Below are positions 5,426 through 6,123 of a DNA stretch of 6,123 nt, piece after piece. Source of the DNA: an uncultured Lachnospiraceae bacterium (GTDB lineage: Bacteria > Bacillota > Clostridia > Lachnospirales > Lachnospiraceae). Position numbers and translations under genes: made by a program. Positions within the stretch are counted from its first letter, which is position 1, and each line of letters begins with the position of its first letter. The stretch covers positions 1 through 6,123 of the forward strand of contig CAJOPI010000068.1 in assembly GCA_905236275.1 (NCBI GenBank). The letters run 5' to 3'. The notes beneath the pieces are model-generated. The model saw nothing but the letters and a program-made list of their open reading frames with translations. It was not told where the DNA came from and did no database searches.

Positions 5426-6123
5426 CTATTGCTTCAGTTTCCTGTATATGAATCTGACTATAACAAAAAAAACTATCGCAAATGCCATGACATAGCCGAA
5501 AGCACCTATTGCCGGTATCCCGAAAAGCTTCGGAGACATATCCGTAAGACAGACTATGCTCGACCCTATCATAAGTGCCATAACCCAGATTCCAATGACT
5601 ATATTTCTGACAGCCTGATAAATTACTATATTGAATTTATCGGTTGATTCAAGCCGGAGCTTGATTCTTGCCTGCCCCGCCATATACTCTCTCACTGCAT
5701 CAGACAATATGGTCGGGAGCTCTATCCCCTTATAAATTGATTTATAAATCGTCCTCGCATTTTTTTCGATTTCCCTGCGCAGGTCGAAATTTTTTATCCT
5801 GTCCTCCGCCATTCGGGTAACAGCGATATCAACCATGTTTATCTTCGGGCTGATATCCGCAAGTATTCCCTCCATGTGCGCAAGACCGCGAGCCAGCATC
5901 GTCATTCCATTTGGAATACCGATCTTATTATTCTTCATGATATCCATGAGAGCCTGCAGGGCTGTTGATATCTCTACATTTCCCATGGAAGCGCTGCCAT
6001 ATTCATCAAGAAAATTTTTCAGATCTTCATAAAGCTTTTCCCTGTCAGGCTTTCCCCATAAATTTCCGAGGTCAAGGATGGCATTTTCCACCATACCCAC
6101 GTCGTTCAGGGCAATCCCCATGA
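5426..6123 (-). CDS. UbiB/ABC1 (AarF) family atypical kinase, C-terminal part; 5' end outside the window
   Basis: The last 232 or so residues of an ABC1-type protein kinase-like protein. The N-terminal half with the ATP-binding loop and the catalytic motifs lies beyond the right edge. The visible part holds the helical C-lobe (DREKLYEDLKNFLDEYG, then GMTMLARGLAHMEGILADIS, then REYMAG) and ends with two membrane helices, NIVIGIWVMALMIGSSIVCL and GAFGYVMAFAIVFFVIVRF, followed by RKLKQ. Two C-terminal helices are typical of UbiB proteins and anchor them to the inner membrane with the kinase domain in the cytoplasm. The family has ATPase activity and supports quinone biosynthesis in respiring bacteria; anaerobic Clostridia also carry it, with unclear function. 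The ATG codon at 6121 is internal, because the preceding kinase domain must lie upstream. Downstream and in the same direction is the hemerythrin-HIT gene. Confidence 0.88.
   Translation of the reverse strand, partial: MGIALNDVGMVENAILDLGNLWGKPDREKLYEDLKNFLDEYGSASMGNVEISTALQALMDIMKNNKIGIPNGMTMLARGLAHMEGILADISPKINMVDIAVTRMAEDRIKNFDLRREIEKNARTIYKSIYKGIELPTILSDAVREYMAGQARIKLRLESTDKFNIVIYQAVRNIVIGIWVMALMIGSSIVCLTDMSPKLFGIPAIGAFGYVMAFAIVFFVIVRFIYRKLKQ

Noticed and set aside
5041..5647. Plus-strand frames of 117 and 96 codons
   Set aside because: They lie antisense to the hemerythrin and UbiB genes, both supported by conserved motifs.
1..6123. CRISPR array, tRNA, rRNA, insertion sequence or integrase
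   Set aside because: I found no regularly spaced repeats, no tRNA-like cloverleaf sequence and no transposase or integrase motifs in any frame.

Overview
The window looks like low-GC Gram-positive chromosomal DNA, most likely from an anaerobic Clostridia such as a Lachnospiraceae (inferred from AT-rich intergenic DNA, AGGAGG-type ribosome binding sites, a TATAAT promoter and protein types; no phylogenetic marker gene is present). It divides into an eroded left half and an intact right half.

Left half (1 to about 3400, mostly minus strand). From right to left, in the direction of transcription, there is a broken OhrR-like MarR regulator, an intact ZIP-family metal transporter, a lipoprotein gene broken by a stop codon and a frameshift, an intact antibiotic-biosynthesis-monooxygenase (ABM) domain enzyme, a remnant of a small multidrug resistance (SMR) efflux protein, and a NUDIX hydrolase that runs off the left edge. 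The close packing suggests these were once one or two operons for metal, redox or stress handling. Three of the six units are now broken. A 25-nt sequence matching at 22 positions covers the start regions of both the NUDIX gene and the lipoprotein gene. At 3207-3350 a plus-strand C-terminal fragment of an unknown membrane protein remains, next to a hairpin terminator.

Middle (3360 to 4552). A bidirectional terminator separates that fragment from a 55-codon minus-strand gene with its own ribosome binding site. This small gene is divergent from an intact cupin/AraC-type regulator that has a good sigma-A-type promoter. The shared 172-bp intergenic region holds a near-palindrome and a second imperfect dyad, both candidate operators.

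Right half (4558 to 6123, minus strand). The 3' part of a UbiB/ABC1-type atypical kinase gene is followed after 25 nt by an unusual fusion protein. Its N-terminus is a complete bacteriohemerythrin domain with all seven iron ligands. Its C-terminus is a HIT domain whose catalytic histidine triad has decayed to Gln-x-Cys-x-His. This pair is the most interesting item: it suggests an oxygen- or iron-sensing module that reuses a HIT fold, next to a membrane-anchored ABC1 kinase.
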